Of a stretch of DNA of 64,000 nucleotides, positions 53,776 to 62,703 are shown piece after piece. Both the position numbers and the translations under genes were made by a program. Each line of letters opens with the position of its first letter. The stretch's first letter is position 1. The notes beneath the pieces were generated by a model. That model saw only the letters and a list, made by a program, of their open reading frames with translations. It made no database searches and had not been told where the DNA came from. Origin of the DNA: Gelidibacter mesophilus DSM 14095 (GTDB taxonomy: Bacteria; Bacteroidota; Bacteroidia; Flavobacteriales; Flavobacteriaceae); the NCBI RefSeq assembly GCF_000423005.1, contig NZ_AUHD01000010.1:62001-126000 (forward strand), given 5' to 3'.

Positions 53776-56178
53776 ATGATCAGAAATTATTTTAAAATCG
53801 CGTGGCGGAACTTTAAAAAAAACAAAGTGTATTCGTTTATAAATATTTTCGGATTAGCACTTGGCCTTGCGGTGACTATGATTATCGGCTTATGGATTGT
53901 GGATGAGTTCAATTATAATTCCCATTTTAAAAATAGCGATCAGATAGCACAAGTCATGCAAAATAACACCATCAATGGCACAATCGAAACTAATGAAGGT
54001 TTACCATTGGCTTTGGAATTTCAATTGCGAGAAAACTTTGATGATGTTTTTGAATTGGTAGTTATGTCATCACGAAGTGACGAACGTTACTTAAGTGTTG
54101 GTGACAAAGTCTTCGCGACTAACGGACGATTTATGCAAATTGACGGTCCAGAGTTATTGGAGTTGGAAATGATTGAAGGATCAAGGAAAGGGCTCAAAGA
54201 TAGCAACGCCATTCTTTTATCTGAAACGACAGCGAAAAAACTTTTTGGAAATTTATCCGCCATAGGAAAATCTGTGGTGTCAAATAATGAATATCCTATG
54301 ATGGTTACTGGGGTTTATAAGGATATTAGCACCAATAATAGCTTTAGTGATCTGCACTTTATAATGCCATTTAAACATTGGATGTCTACACAATGGGGAT
54401 GGCTTGAAAATCAGGATTCTAATTGGACTTATAATCCCTTTTTCATTTATGTGAAACTATCAAAAAACGCCGACTTGGCAGCTTTAAATGCTCGAATTAA
54501 GAACGTAAAGAAAGACAATCGTTCTGGTGGGGATTCCTTTAACTCGGAATTGTTTGTCTTCCCAATGGTAAAGTGGTATTTGCACTCTAATTTTGAAAAC
54601 GGACAACAGGTTGGAGGACGTATTGAAAACATCTGGCTTTTTGGAATTATCGGTTGGTTTGTATTAATTCTCGCCAGTATTAATTTTATGAATCTTAGCA
54701 CTGCAAGATCAGAAAAACGTGCGCTTGAAGTAGGGATTAGGAAATCCATCGGCTCCACTCGAATACAGTTGATATATCAATTTTTGAGTGAATCGTTTTT
54801 GGTTGTTTTATTCGCATTTGTCATCGCTATTGGGTTGGTGATAGTATCACTGCCTGCATTCAATTCCATCGCAGGGAAAGATGTTGTGTTTCCTTGGTCA
54901 AATGTCCTTTTTTGGATGATCTCGGTCATTTTTATTGGTGTCACAGCGTTAATTTCTGGCAGTTATCCTGCATTATACTTGTCGTCTTTTAAACCCATCA
55001 AAGTATTGAAAGGTACTTTCAGGTTGGGCACATTTGCAGCAGTTCCTAGAAAAATACTCGTGGTAGCTCAATTTACAGTTTCTATTGCACTAATCATCGG
55101 AACCCTAATAGTAAAGAACCAAATTGCCTATAGTAAAGATAGACCTGTGGGAATTGAAAGTGCGCATTTGATTCAAATACCATCTTCAAGCAAAAACTTC
55201 TCAGGAAAATATGAACTTATTCGTAATGAGTTTATGGCTTCTGGTGCTGTCACTGAAATGGGGTGGGGGACGAGTCCAACTACTAGCGTATGGAATTATG
55301 CATCGGGTTATGATTGGGAAGGGAAGCCTGCTGATTTTCAAGAAAATTTTGCCCTAATGGCAGTTTCTTTTGATTATATAAATACCGTAGGAATGAAAAT
55401 AATAGAAGGGCGTTCATTTTCTCGGGATTTTGCGACCGATTCAAATGCTGTGGTTTTAAACAAAGCGGCTGTCGAATATATGGGCATTCAAAACCCTATA
55501 ATAGGCAAGTACATTCGACACAGTCATCCAGGCCCGCAACAAGTCCCAATGCAGATTGTGGGCGTTGTAGAAGACGTGATCAATGAGTCTGCTTATGACC
55601 CAGTGTCGCCACAGATGTATCAATTTGGTCGTGGCACTGGCGGTTTCTATTATTTGAAACTAAATTCAGAAAACAGTACTAGTAAAAATCTAATACGCAT
55701 TGAAAAAGTATTTAAGGATAATTTCCCGAACCTCCCTTTTAGATATGATTTTGTAGATGAAGAATACGCACAGACTTTTGTGGCCGAAGAACGGATTGCT
55801 AGCCTTGCTGGGGTCTTTACGGTTTTAGCTATTGTGATCAGTTGTCTCGGTCTGTTTGGATTAGCGGCTTTTGTTGCAGAACAACGAACCAAAGAAATTG
55901 GGGTGCGGAAAGTACTTGGAGCAAGTGTCTCCAATTTATGGATTTTATTATCTAAAGATTTTATTCTCTTAGTGGCAATCGCACTTCTTATTGCTACACC
56001 TGTCGCCTATTATTTTATGAGCGAATGGATTGAGAAATTCTCATATCGAACAGAGATATCCGCAGGACTATTTTTTATTGCCGGTTTGGGCGTTTTGCTG
56101 CTGACAGTTATAACAGTAAGTTTTCAAGCCATAAAAGCAGCGATGGCAAACCCGGTGAAGAGTTTGAGAACAGAGTAA
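53776..56178 (+). CDS. MacB/FtsX-like ABC permease 4 of 5
   Basis: An 800-residue double-MacB permease. Start MIRNYFKIAWRNFKKNKV, end AIKAAMANPVKSLRTE. The first coupling region is RSEKRALEVGIRKSIGSTRIQL and the second QRTKEIGVRKVLGASVSNL. The first 35 bases of the gene and the preceding spacer match permease 3 almost exactly, whereas the body is more AT-rich and diverged, which suggests an older duplicate whose ends have been kept alike. Confidence 0.92.
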   Translation: MIRNYFKIAWRNFKKNKVYSFINIFGLALGLAVTMIIGLWIVDEFNYNSHFKNSDQIAQVMQNNTINGTIETNEGLPLALEFQLRENFDDVFELVVMSSRSDERYLSVGDKVFATNGRFMQIDGPELLELEMIEGSRKGLKDSNAILLSETTAKKLFGNLSAIGKSVVSNNEYPMMVTGVYKDISTNNSFSDLHFIMPFKHWMSTQWGWLENQDSNWTYNPFFIYVKLSKNADLAALNARIKNVKKDNRSGGDSFNSELFVFPMVKWYLHSNFENGQQVGGRIENIWLFGIIGWFVLILASINFMNLSTARSEKRALEVGIRKSIGSTRIQLIYQFLSESFLVVLFAFVIAIGLVIVSLPAFNSIAGKDVVFPWSNVLFWMISVIFIGVTALISGSYPALYLSSFKPIKVLKGTFRLGTFAAVPRKILVVAQFTVSIALIIGTLIVKNQIAYSKDRPVGIESAHLIQIPSSSKNFSGKYELIRNEFMASGAVTEMGWGTSPTTSVWNYASGYDWEGKPADFQENFALMAVSFDYINTVGMKIIEGRSFSRDFATDSNAVVLNKAAVEYMGIQNPIIGKYIRHSHPGPQQVPMQIVGVVEDVINESAYDPVSPQMYQFGRGTGGFYYLKLNSENSTSKNLIRIEKVFKDNFPNLPFRYDFVDEEYAQTFVAEERIASLAGVFTVLAIVISCLGLFGLAAFVAEQRTKEIGVRKVLGASVSNLWILLSKDFILLVAIALLIATPVAYYFMSEWIEKFSYRTEISAGLFFIAGLGVLLLTVITVSFQAIKAAMANPVKSLRTE

Positions 56179-56187
56179 CGTTAATTA

Positions 56188-56218
56188 GACCTCACAGGTT
56201 TCAAAAACCTGTGAGGTC
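56188..56218. repeat. Class B spacer palindrome, copy 3
   Basis: The same 31-base palindrome, third copy, with matching flanks (TAACGTTAATTA upstream, TTAGAAATATAAAATTATG downstream, one A shorter than the other two). Confidence 0.9.
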
Positions 56219-56234
56219 TTAGAAATATAAAATT

Positions 56235-58655
56235 ATGATCAGAAATTATTTTAAAATCGCATTCCGCAACCTTTGGAAAGATCGGACGTTTACAGCGCTC
56301 AACATTGTCGGACTTACCGCAGCCTTTGGCGTGGCCATCTTGCTGGGCATGTTTGGGGTGTTTCAACTGTCTTTTGACCGTTTCCATAAAAATGGCGATC
56401 AACTTTATCAGGTATATTCCGAAGACCAAGACCCCGATGGTGTTGATGCCAATATCTCAAAATCGGAGCCTTTTGCAGCTGCGCTCCAACAAGAGGTGCC
56501 CGGGGTTGAGAAGATTACCCGATTTAACGGGAGGGGAATTTTGATCTCCTCTGCTGGAAAACAATTCCAAATGACAGGTGCTTACGTGGATCCCGATTTT
56601 TTCGAGATGTTTAGCTTTCCAATTATTAGTGGCGATAATAAAAACCCGATTACTTCGGAAACTTCCATCGCCATCACGGAAAAAACTGCCAAGCTTATTT
56701 TTGGATCTGAAAATGCCATCGGCAAAACGGTCACCATTTTGAGGGATGGAGAAGAGGTTCCGTTTACGGTCAATGCCATTGTGGAGGATTTTCCAGAAAC
56801 CAGTTCTTTGGGATTTGATGCGGTCTTGAATTTTAAAAGCCAACCGAGAGATTCCTATGCAGAAACCATTGGGCGATGGGATATGGAAAACCATGAGGTG
56901 TATATGCAATTGGCCAAGGGCATGACGCCTGTACAATTTGAGAATAACACCGTCGCTTTTACCAATCTACATTATAAGGACGAAATAGAGAGTGCCAAGC
57001 GTGACGGTGCTCAACCCGATGCCAGCGGTCATTTTCGTCAGCAAAAATTGGTCTCGGTATTCGATCTCCGATTTGCAAACTTTAATCAAGGCCCTGTAAG
57101 CATTGACCAAACCATGCCCTTTTTGGTTTTAGGGATTGCCTTGCTCATCCTGTTTATCGCCTGCGTCAATTTCATCAATATGAGCATTGCCAAAAGTGCG
57201 CATCGTTTGCGCGAAATTGGAATGCGCAAAACATTGGGTGCGAATATGCGCCAATTGTTCTTTCAGTTTTGGGGGGAGAGTATTTTGGTGTTTTTGATGG
57301 CCTTTGGTTTGGGGGTTTTAACGGCGATTTTGCTTTTAAAGCCTTTTCAAACCTTGTTTAGAACGAAAGCGTCCTTTGCGAGTTTGGCAGAGCCTTCGGT
57401 GTTGATAGGCGTTTTTTTGACCGTGGTTTTAATAACGCTTCTCGCCGGTGGCTATCCCGCTTTATTAATGAGTCGCTTGGGAACTTTACAAAGTTTAAAG
57501 GGTAAACTGGAGAACAGCGGAAAAAACCGGTTGCGCAACAGTTTGATGGTGTTGCAATTTGGTATTGCCATCCTCTTGATCAGCGGAACGCTGGTACTCT
57601 GGCAACAAGTGGAATTTATGGGAACTAGGGATTTGGGCTTTAACAAGGAGCAGGTCATCGCCTTTCCGCTCAATGGAAAACGTAATGACCAACAAGCGAT
57701 ACAATTGATGCGTGACGCACTTCAAAACAAGCCAAACATCATTAGTATTACGGCTTCAAACAATATTTTGGGTCTTGGCAAGGATGGTACACGCGCTACT
57801 AGCGTGCTTGGTTTTGACTACAAGGGTCGCGGGGTGTCAACCCACATGGTGGTTGTGGATGCCGATTATGTGGAGACCTTGGACCTTGATTTGATAAAAG
57901 GACGTTCGTTTCATAAAAATTTGGCCAGTGATAGTTTGTCCATTATCATCAACGAGTCGATGGCAAAACAGCTGAATGAAAAGGAAATTTTAGGTTCCAG
58001 GGTTATTTTGGACGATTCCGTGGCCTATTCTGTTGTGGGTGTGCTAAAGGATTTTAATTTTCAGGAACTCGACCAATCCATTGCGCCAATGACGCTTTTT
58101 GCTTTTCCGGATTCGAATTTAAGAAACGTGTATGTAAAAGTGTCATCACAGAATCTAGAACAATCCTATACTGATGTGAAAGCAGCTTGGGCGTCTATTG
58201 AACCTAATGCAGAGTTTCAAGGCTCTTTTTTAAATGAAAACATTGAAAGAACCCTCCGGAATGAACGCACCATGACCACGATGATCGGCAGTGGAAGTCT
58301 TCTCGCCATTTTATTGAGCTGTATTGGTCTCTTCGCCATGTCTCTGCTGATCGTAACGCAAAGAAGAAAGGAAATAGGCATACGGAAAGTGGTTGGCGCC
58401 AGCGTGGCAACCATCACTGTTTTATTGACCAAAGATTTCTTGAAACTCGTAGGCATTGCGTTTTTAATAGCCACACCAATTGCTTGGTATGCCTCATCAC
58501 AATGGTTGCAAAACTATGTGTATCGTATTGACTTAAGTTTTTGGCTGTTCTTGTCGGCCGGAATGATTGCCTTGGTAGTTGCGGTATGCACCATAAGCTT
58601 TCGCACGATACGGGCAGCTTTAAAAAACCCGGTGGAGAGTTTGAACACGGAATGA
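56235..58655 (+). CDS. MacB/FtsX-like ABC permease 5 of 5
   Basis: An 806-residue double-MacB permease, the most diverged of the set: MIRNYFKIAFRNLWKDRT at the start and RAALKNPVESLNTE at the end instead of AANPVKSLRTE. The coupling regions are HRLREIGMRKTLGANMRQL and QRRKEIGIRKVVGASVATI. Helices are near 20-40, 295-415, 430-450 and 690-795. It is the last permease; a 120-bp spacer leads to the GIN-domain gene. Confidence 0.92.
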   Translation: MIRNYFKIAFRNLWKDRTFTALNIVGLTAAFGVAILLGMFGVFQLSFDRFHKNGDQLYQVYSEDQDPDGVDANISKSEPFAAALQQEVPGVEKITRFNGRGILISSAGKQFQMTGAYVDPDFFEMFSFPIISGDNKNPITSETSIAITEKTAKLIFGSENAIGKTVTILRDGEEVPFTVNAIVEDFPETSSLGFDAVLNFKSQPRDSYAETIGRWDMENHEVYMQLAKGMTPVQFENNTVAFTNLHYKDEIESAKRDGAQPDASGHFRQQKLVSVFDLRFANFNQGPVSIDQTMPFLVLGIALLILFIACVNFINMSIAKSAHRLREIGMRKTLGANMRQLFFQFWGESILVFLMAFGLGVLTAILLLKPFQTLFRTKASFASLAEPSVLIGVFLTVVLITLLAGGYPALLMSRLGTLQSLKGKLENSGKNRLRNSLMVLQFGIAILLISGTLVLWQQVEFMGTRDLGFNKEQVIAFPLNGKRNDQQAIQLMRDALQNKPNIISITASNNILGLGKDGTRATSVLGFDYKGRGVSTHMVVVDADYVETLDLDLIKGRSFHKNLASDSLSIIINESMAKQLNEKEILGSRVILDDSVAYSVVGVLKDFNFQELDQSIAPMTLFAFPDSNLRNVYVKVSSQNLEQSYTDVKAAWASIEPNAEFQGSFLNENIERTLRNERTMTTMIGSGSLLAILLSCIGLFAMSLLIVTQRRKEIGIRKVVGASVATITVLLTKDFLKLVGIAFLIATPIAWYASSQWLQNYVYRIDLSFWLFLSAGMIALVVAVCTISFRTIRAALKNPVESLNTE

Positions 58656-58775
58656 TCTTCTTAGCCCAGATTGAGGGATGCTTTCTCGGATATAGTGAGA
58701 AATTGTGCAATTGGCAGTCTACAGTCCAATTATTAAAGAACTTAAAAACAACACCAATACTAAAAATCAAATATT

Positions 58776-59519
58776 ATGATACGTTTAATTTTCATATTAG
58801 TAACACTCACTTTATCAGGTATTGAAGCTGCTGTTTCGCAGAATTCAGTAGCGGTGTCCAATTTTGATAAGATGATAATAAGTCCGCATATACAAGTGAC
58901 TTTAGTTCAGGGTTATGAGGAAACCGTGACGGTGGAAAGTAATAAGGTAAGTGATGAAAAACTTAATATTGAGGTCAATGGCAAAACCCTGCGCATTTAT
59001 CTGGAGGATGCCAAAGAAACCACCAAGGAGGAGATAGTTCAAGAAAATGGAATGAAAATGAAGCGTCCCATTTATAAGGGAACCGTCGTTATGGCGACGA
59101 TTACCTATAAGAACTTGGACGAGATTTCAGTGAGGGGCGAAGAAACCCTCGTGTGCAAAAGCGTCTTGAAAGGAAATAAATTCGACTTGAAAATTTATGG
59201 AATATCGCACATATTTCTAAACGATGTCAATCTAAAGAAACTTCACACGACGATTTATGGTGAGAGTGAATTGGTAATCAAATCAGGAACTATCCAATGT
59301 CAAAAATATACGGCTTATGGTGAAAGCAAAGTAAATGCCTTAGCGATCTCAAATGAAGAAACGAAAATCTCGGCCTATGGCGAAGCAGAATTTAAAATCA
59401 ATGCTTCAAAAAAAATAAAAATCACATCTTATGGTGAAGCTTCTCTGGAATATAAAGGAGATGCCGAAATTAATAAAGGTTTAAATATAGGGGGTGTGAG
59501 AATTAAGAAAGCTCTCTAA
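58776..59519 (+). CDS. Exported GIN-domain (DUF2807) protein
   Basis: A 247-residue exported protein. A signal peptide MIRLIFILVTLTLSGIEAAVSQ is followed by a DUF2807 (GIN) domain, a right-handed beta-helix fold found in Bacteroidetes surface or periplasmic proteins. The last 110 residues carry five copies of a YG-E/I-S/A motif (IYGISHI, IYGESEL, AYGESKV, AYGEAEF, SYGEASL) at about 20-residue intervals, one per coil of the helix. Function is not established; it may be a substrate or accessory of the neighbouring exporter, which is inference. Confidence 0.88.
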   Translation: MIRLIFILVTLTLSGIEAAVSQNSVAVSNFDKMIISPHIQVTLVQGYEETVTVESNKVSDEKLNIEVNGKTLRIYLEDAKETTKEEIVQENGMKMKRPIYKGTVVMATITYKNLDEISVRGEETLVCKSVLKGNKFDLKIYGISHIFLNDVNLKKLHTTIYGESELVIKSGTIQCQKYTAYGESKVNALAISNEETKISAYGEAEFKINASKKIKITSYGEASLEYKGDAEINKGLNIGGVRIKKAL

Positions 59520-59545
59520 TGCTCAAAGGAAGAATTCAGGTCTGA

Positions 59546-59596
59546 ATCATTGCAAGGCACCTATTGGACTCACTGGTTTTAATAACCTGTGAGGTC
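59546..59596. repeat. Degenerate copies of both spacer repeats
   Basis: TCATTGCAAGGCAC (59547-59560) is an eroded GTCATTGCGAG element, and GACTCACTGGTTTT to 59596 (ending AACCTGTGAGGTC) is an eroded class B palindrome with one arm damaged. Both families standing side by side shows that they occupy the same kind of site. Confidence 0.65.
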
Positions 59597-59764
59597 TCTA
59601 AAAAAGATCAAAAATGACCAAAATCAGATTCCTAGTCACCCTTTTGTTTTTTTTTATTAATGAGGGGCTCCACAACAAAAGAGCAGTGAAAAAGGAGTCA
59701 GCAGTATGTAGTCTTGCCCTCAAAATGCCAATAAAAATTGTTATAATCAATAAAAAACACAACC

Positions 59765-60433
59765 ATGCTATTAGAACTAAACAACATATTCAAATGGGTC
59801 AATCAAGGTGGAAAGCGCATTTTTCTTCTCAGTGATTTGAATTTTAATGTAGAGGAGGGCGAGTTCATCTCAATAATGGGGCCGTCTGGTTCCGGGAAAT
59901 CGACCTTGCTCAACGTTATTGGCATGTTGGACGGATTTCAGGAAGGTGAATACAATTTTTTGAATCAGCCTGTCCACGCCATGAAGGATAAAGAGCGCTC
60001 TAAGCTGTACAAGGAATATATCGGTTTTGTATTTCAGGCCTACCATCTCATTGATGAATTGACCGTTTATGAAAATATTGAAACCCCTTTACTTTATAAA
60101 AACATAAAATCTTCTGAACGGAAAGCTTTAGTTGCCGATATGCTTGACCGATTCAATATTGTTGGGAAAAAGGATTTGTTTCCTAGCCAATTGAGTGGTG
60201 GGCAGCAGCAATTGGTAGGTATTTCCCGTGCCTTGATCACTAAGCCCAAGCTTATTTTGGCCGATGAACCCACCGGGAATCTGAATTCAAAGCAAAGCGA
60301 AGAGATCATGCAGCTTTTTAAAGAACTTAATCAAGAAGGCGTTACAATTATTCAGGCCACACATTCTGAAAGTAATGCGGCTTATGGCTCACGAATTTTA
60401 CATCTTTTGGATGGAAGACGGAATCCTCATTAA
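59765..60433 (+). CDS. Second ABC ATPase, diverged
   Basis: A 222-residue ABC ATPase of the LolD/MacB type. Walker A GPSGSGKST, Q-loop FVFQAYHLIDELTV, Walker B LILADEPTGNLNS and H-loop ATHSESNA are intact. The signature segment reads LSGGQQQLVGISRALI: the usual Arg after LSGGQQQ is Leu, and NLNS replaces NLDS in the D-loop. ATP hydrolysis may be altered. It stands 245 bp after the GIN-domain gene and has no permease of its own, so it may pair with one or more of the five permeases. Confidence 0.92.
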   Translation: MLLELNNIFKWVNQGGKRIFLLSDLNFNVEEGEFISIMGPSGSGKSTLLNVIGMLDGFQEGEYNFLNQPVHAMKDKERSKLYKEYIGFVFQAYHLIDELTVYENIETPLLYKNIKSSERKALVADMLDRFNIVGKKDLFPSQLSGGQQQLVGISRALITKPKLILADEPTGNLNSKQSEEIMQLFKELNQEGVTIIQATHSESNAAYGSRILHLLDGRRNPH

Positions 60434-60616
60434 AATAAATTATGAGTCCCCTGAATCCTATAATTAGAAAACATTTTGACCTTATGAATTTTTAACTTTT
60501 TAACAGGACAATTTTTTGTGGGCTCACAAACTCATAAATGTTTGAGAAATGATTTGCTAAAACCCATCAAAAGAGAGAGTTTTGTTCTTTATAAAAAATC
60601 AGAGCGCCTAATTTTT

Positions 60617-61180
60617 ATGGAGAATGAAAAATTTATTTTCTGCCTAGAAGCTGTTCCAGATGTTGATGATAGCCATAGCACTGAAGTAGTCTTGTGTCTA
60701 GAAGACATTGCCTTACGCCAAGGTATCACAAGTATTTATAAGGCCTGCGATACCATTGAGGGTTTGGAAGAAAGCCTGAACAACCTGTTATACGAAGATC
60801 ATAATTTTAAGGATTATGAAATTGTATATCTCGTTATTCCGGGAGAGGCCAACAATATCCGCATCAATGATTATTACTACAGTATTGAGGAAATTGCTGA
60901 ACTTTTTGAAGGCAGAATGAAAGGTAAAATCATACATTTTGCCAACAAAAAAATCTTGGACCTCACCGATGAGGAATCGCAGTATTTTTTGGACGTTACT
61001 GGAGCGCGTGCTATTTCAGGGTATGGATCTCAGATTGACGCCATTTCCAGTACCAATACTATAGATCGTGTGTTTTTTAGTTTGTATCAAGAAGATGATG
61101 ATCTTAAGGAAGTGGTTGAACAATTATTTCAAAAGCATTATAACCTCTGTAAACTGCTTGATTTCAGATTGTATTATTAG
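60617..61180 (+). CDS. Conserved hypothetical protein, 187 residues
   Basis: A 187-residue soluble protein I cannot assign. ATG 60617 gives MENEKFIFCLEAVPDVDDSHSTEVVLCLED, a strand-helix start; the in-frame extension to 60518 is AT-rich and looks non-coding. The middle section DYEIVYLVIPGEANNIRINDYYYSIEEIAELFEGRMKGKIIHFANKKIL has alternating strands and helices of a Rossmann-like or caspase/CHAT-like fold, and ends with FLDVTGARAISGYGSQIDAIS. In CHAT/caspase-like folds the strand before such a segment carries a catalytic His, but I do not see a convincing His-Cys pair. No signal peptide. Confidence 0.75.
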   Translation: MENEKFIFCLEAVPDVDDSHSTEVVLCLEDIALRQGITSIYKACDTIEGLEESLNNLLYEDHNFKDYEIVYLVIPGEANNIRINDYYYSIEEIAELFEGRMKGKIIHFANKKILDLTDEESQYFLDVTGARAISGYGSQIDAISSTNTIDRVFFSLYQEDDDLKEVVEQLFQKHYNLCKLLDFRLYY

Positions 61181-61530
61181 AGGACGCTACAAATTTTCTT
61201 TAGTCTGAAATAAAATTCTGTAGGTGTACTGCATGTCGCTTTAGCATCTAAAATCCTCGATACGAATGTCACGTAAGCCTCCTAAAGATTGTGAGAAAAA
61301 TAAATCGTTATCTACTGTACGAATACGGCAGACCTGCAGCTTTGATATTTTAGTTCCTAAGGATTTAGTTTTGTCCAACGGATCGCGATAAGAATCACTT
61401 TGATTCATAAATAAGCTATATAACTCTAAAAGCGCCTACAGACGTAAAAGCGTTGGTCTCAGATTTATTTAGTATTGAGAAAGAAGCGGTTTTGCTATAA
61501 TTGCTATCTTAGCTTATAAATTATTTTTCC
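61181..61530. other. 350-bp region with a possible 55-codon minus-strand ORF
   Basis: No recognisable gene. A minus-strand ORF runs from ATG 61408 to a stop at 61241 (55 codons, starts MNQSDSYRDPLDKTKSLG, ends LGGLRDIRIEDFRC). Its composition is protein-like, but it has no detectable family or promoter, so I do not call it as a gene. Confidence 0.35.
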
Positions 61531-61815
61531 TTGAATACTGTAACACAATTTATTTCCGAAAACTTAAAGGAACTGCTACAGTTTTTAAAAAGTATTAGTT
61601 TTTCAAGGGCCATCCGTGTAGGTGTTGCAGTTACTCTCCCAGTACTTATAGGTATAGAATTGGGATATTTGGAAATTGGGATTGCCATAAGCTTTGGGGC
61701 CTTTTGGAGTTCGCCAAGCGACGTTATTGGAAGTTTTCGACATAAACAGTTCTCAATACGAGCTGAAGAAGTGTTCCCATACTTGCGATATACCACCGAT
61801 TTGAGTTTCTTCTAG
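61531..61815 (+). pseudogene. FUSC-family membrane protein, N-terminal fragment
   Basis: A 94-residue remnant. Residues 15-75 (LLQFLKSISFSRAIRVGVAVTLPVLIGIELGYLEIGIAISFGAFWSSPSDVIGSFRHKQ) match the first two membrane helices and the ..SPSD..GS..H motif of FUSC/YccS-type proteins, which are about 700 residues long. After SFRHKQFSI the sequence departs (RAEEVFPYLRYTTDLSFF) and stops. The start is TTG at 61531. The rest of the gene is absent, so this is a truncated relic. Confidence 0.7.
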
Positions 61816-61952
61816 CCATTAGATTGCGAGGTTGTTATTACCGTTCATTTGGATTTTAATCTGCCATAATTGAACTTTGATATAGCTTTGAACAATGATT
61901 AATGTGAGATAATTACATGGCTGTATGAGATAGAATGAGAGCGTCAGATCTA

Positions 61953-62557
61953 TCATGGTTTTTCGGGTTTATTAATGGTTGGCAAATGCCAATGGTATCT
62001 TACCGAGAGTAATCGAAAAAGCACAATACTCACCAGACAAATGACTTCCACAGGCATTTTGGGTAAACCCAATTTTAGCAACAGGAAAAATATGACGCCT
62101 CCAAAAATACAGGTGGTGGCATAAATTTCTTTTTGGAAGATAAGCGGAATGTTACTTAAGGAAACATCTCTTATAACGCCACTAAAACAAGCTGTGATGG
62201 TTCCGAGTGAAATACTAATGATAGGATTTAAGTCGAGTGCAATACCGGTCTGTATACCAACCACCGTAAAAAATCCGAGTCCGATAGAATCGAAATTATG
62301 GTAATCTTTGATCACACTTTTAAAAAAGAGTACTGCCATGGTACTTATCAACACAACAACCGCCGAACTCAGGTCGAGCATCCATTTGACGGGCACTTCA
62401 CCAATAAGACATCACGCAACGTTCCGCCTCCCAAAGCGGTGATAAATGCAATAATAAAAACCCCAAAAACATCGAGTTTTTTTTCCATAGCGGCAAATGT
62501 GCCAGCAATACTAAAAGCCGCAGTTCCGGCAATTTCAATGATTCTCAGAGATTCCAT
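61953..62557 (-). pseudogene. TRIC/UPF0126-family membrane protein, frameshifted
   Basis: Two overlapping minus-strand frames form one gene of the trimeric intracellular cation channel family (UPF0126, YicG-like). The first (62557 to 62369) reads MESLRIIEIAGTAAFSIAGTFAAMEKKLDVFGVFIIAFITALGGGTLRDVLL, the second (to 61953) continues PVKWMLDLSSAVVVL. At the join the family pattern GGGTLRDVLIGEVPVKWMLD can be rebuilt by adding one base near 62408-62412, so a single-base deletion has shifted the frame. The rest, with its second GVIRD motif, is intact. It is either a fresh pseudogene or a sequencing error. Confidence 0.8.
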
Positions 62558-62703
62558 TGCTCAGTTAGTTTTAGGTTAATTTGTGTTTTAAAATAGTAAA
62601 CTTCAATTTCCGCCCTGCCTCGGGCACTGCTTTAGCAGAAAGTGAAGGATTGAATAAGCTCACAATTTAGTAAAACCAAATTTATACAAGCATGAGAAGA
62701 ATA

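Noticed and set aside
51271-56218. Class B palindromes as terminators
   Set aside because: No T-tract follows, and each sits between two genes of a probable operon with short spacing.
59614-59835. Plus-strand ORF of 73 codons beginning MTKIRFLVTLLFFF
   Set aside because: The start looks like a signal peptide, but the rest is low-complexity and overlaps the second ATPase gene. At most it is a relic of a lost exported protein.
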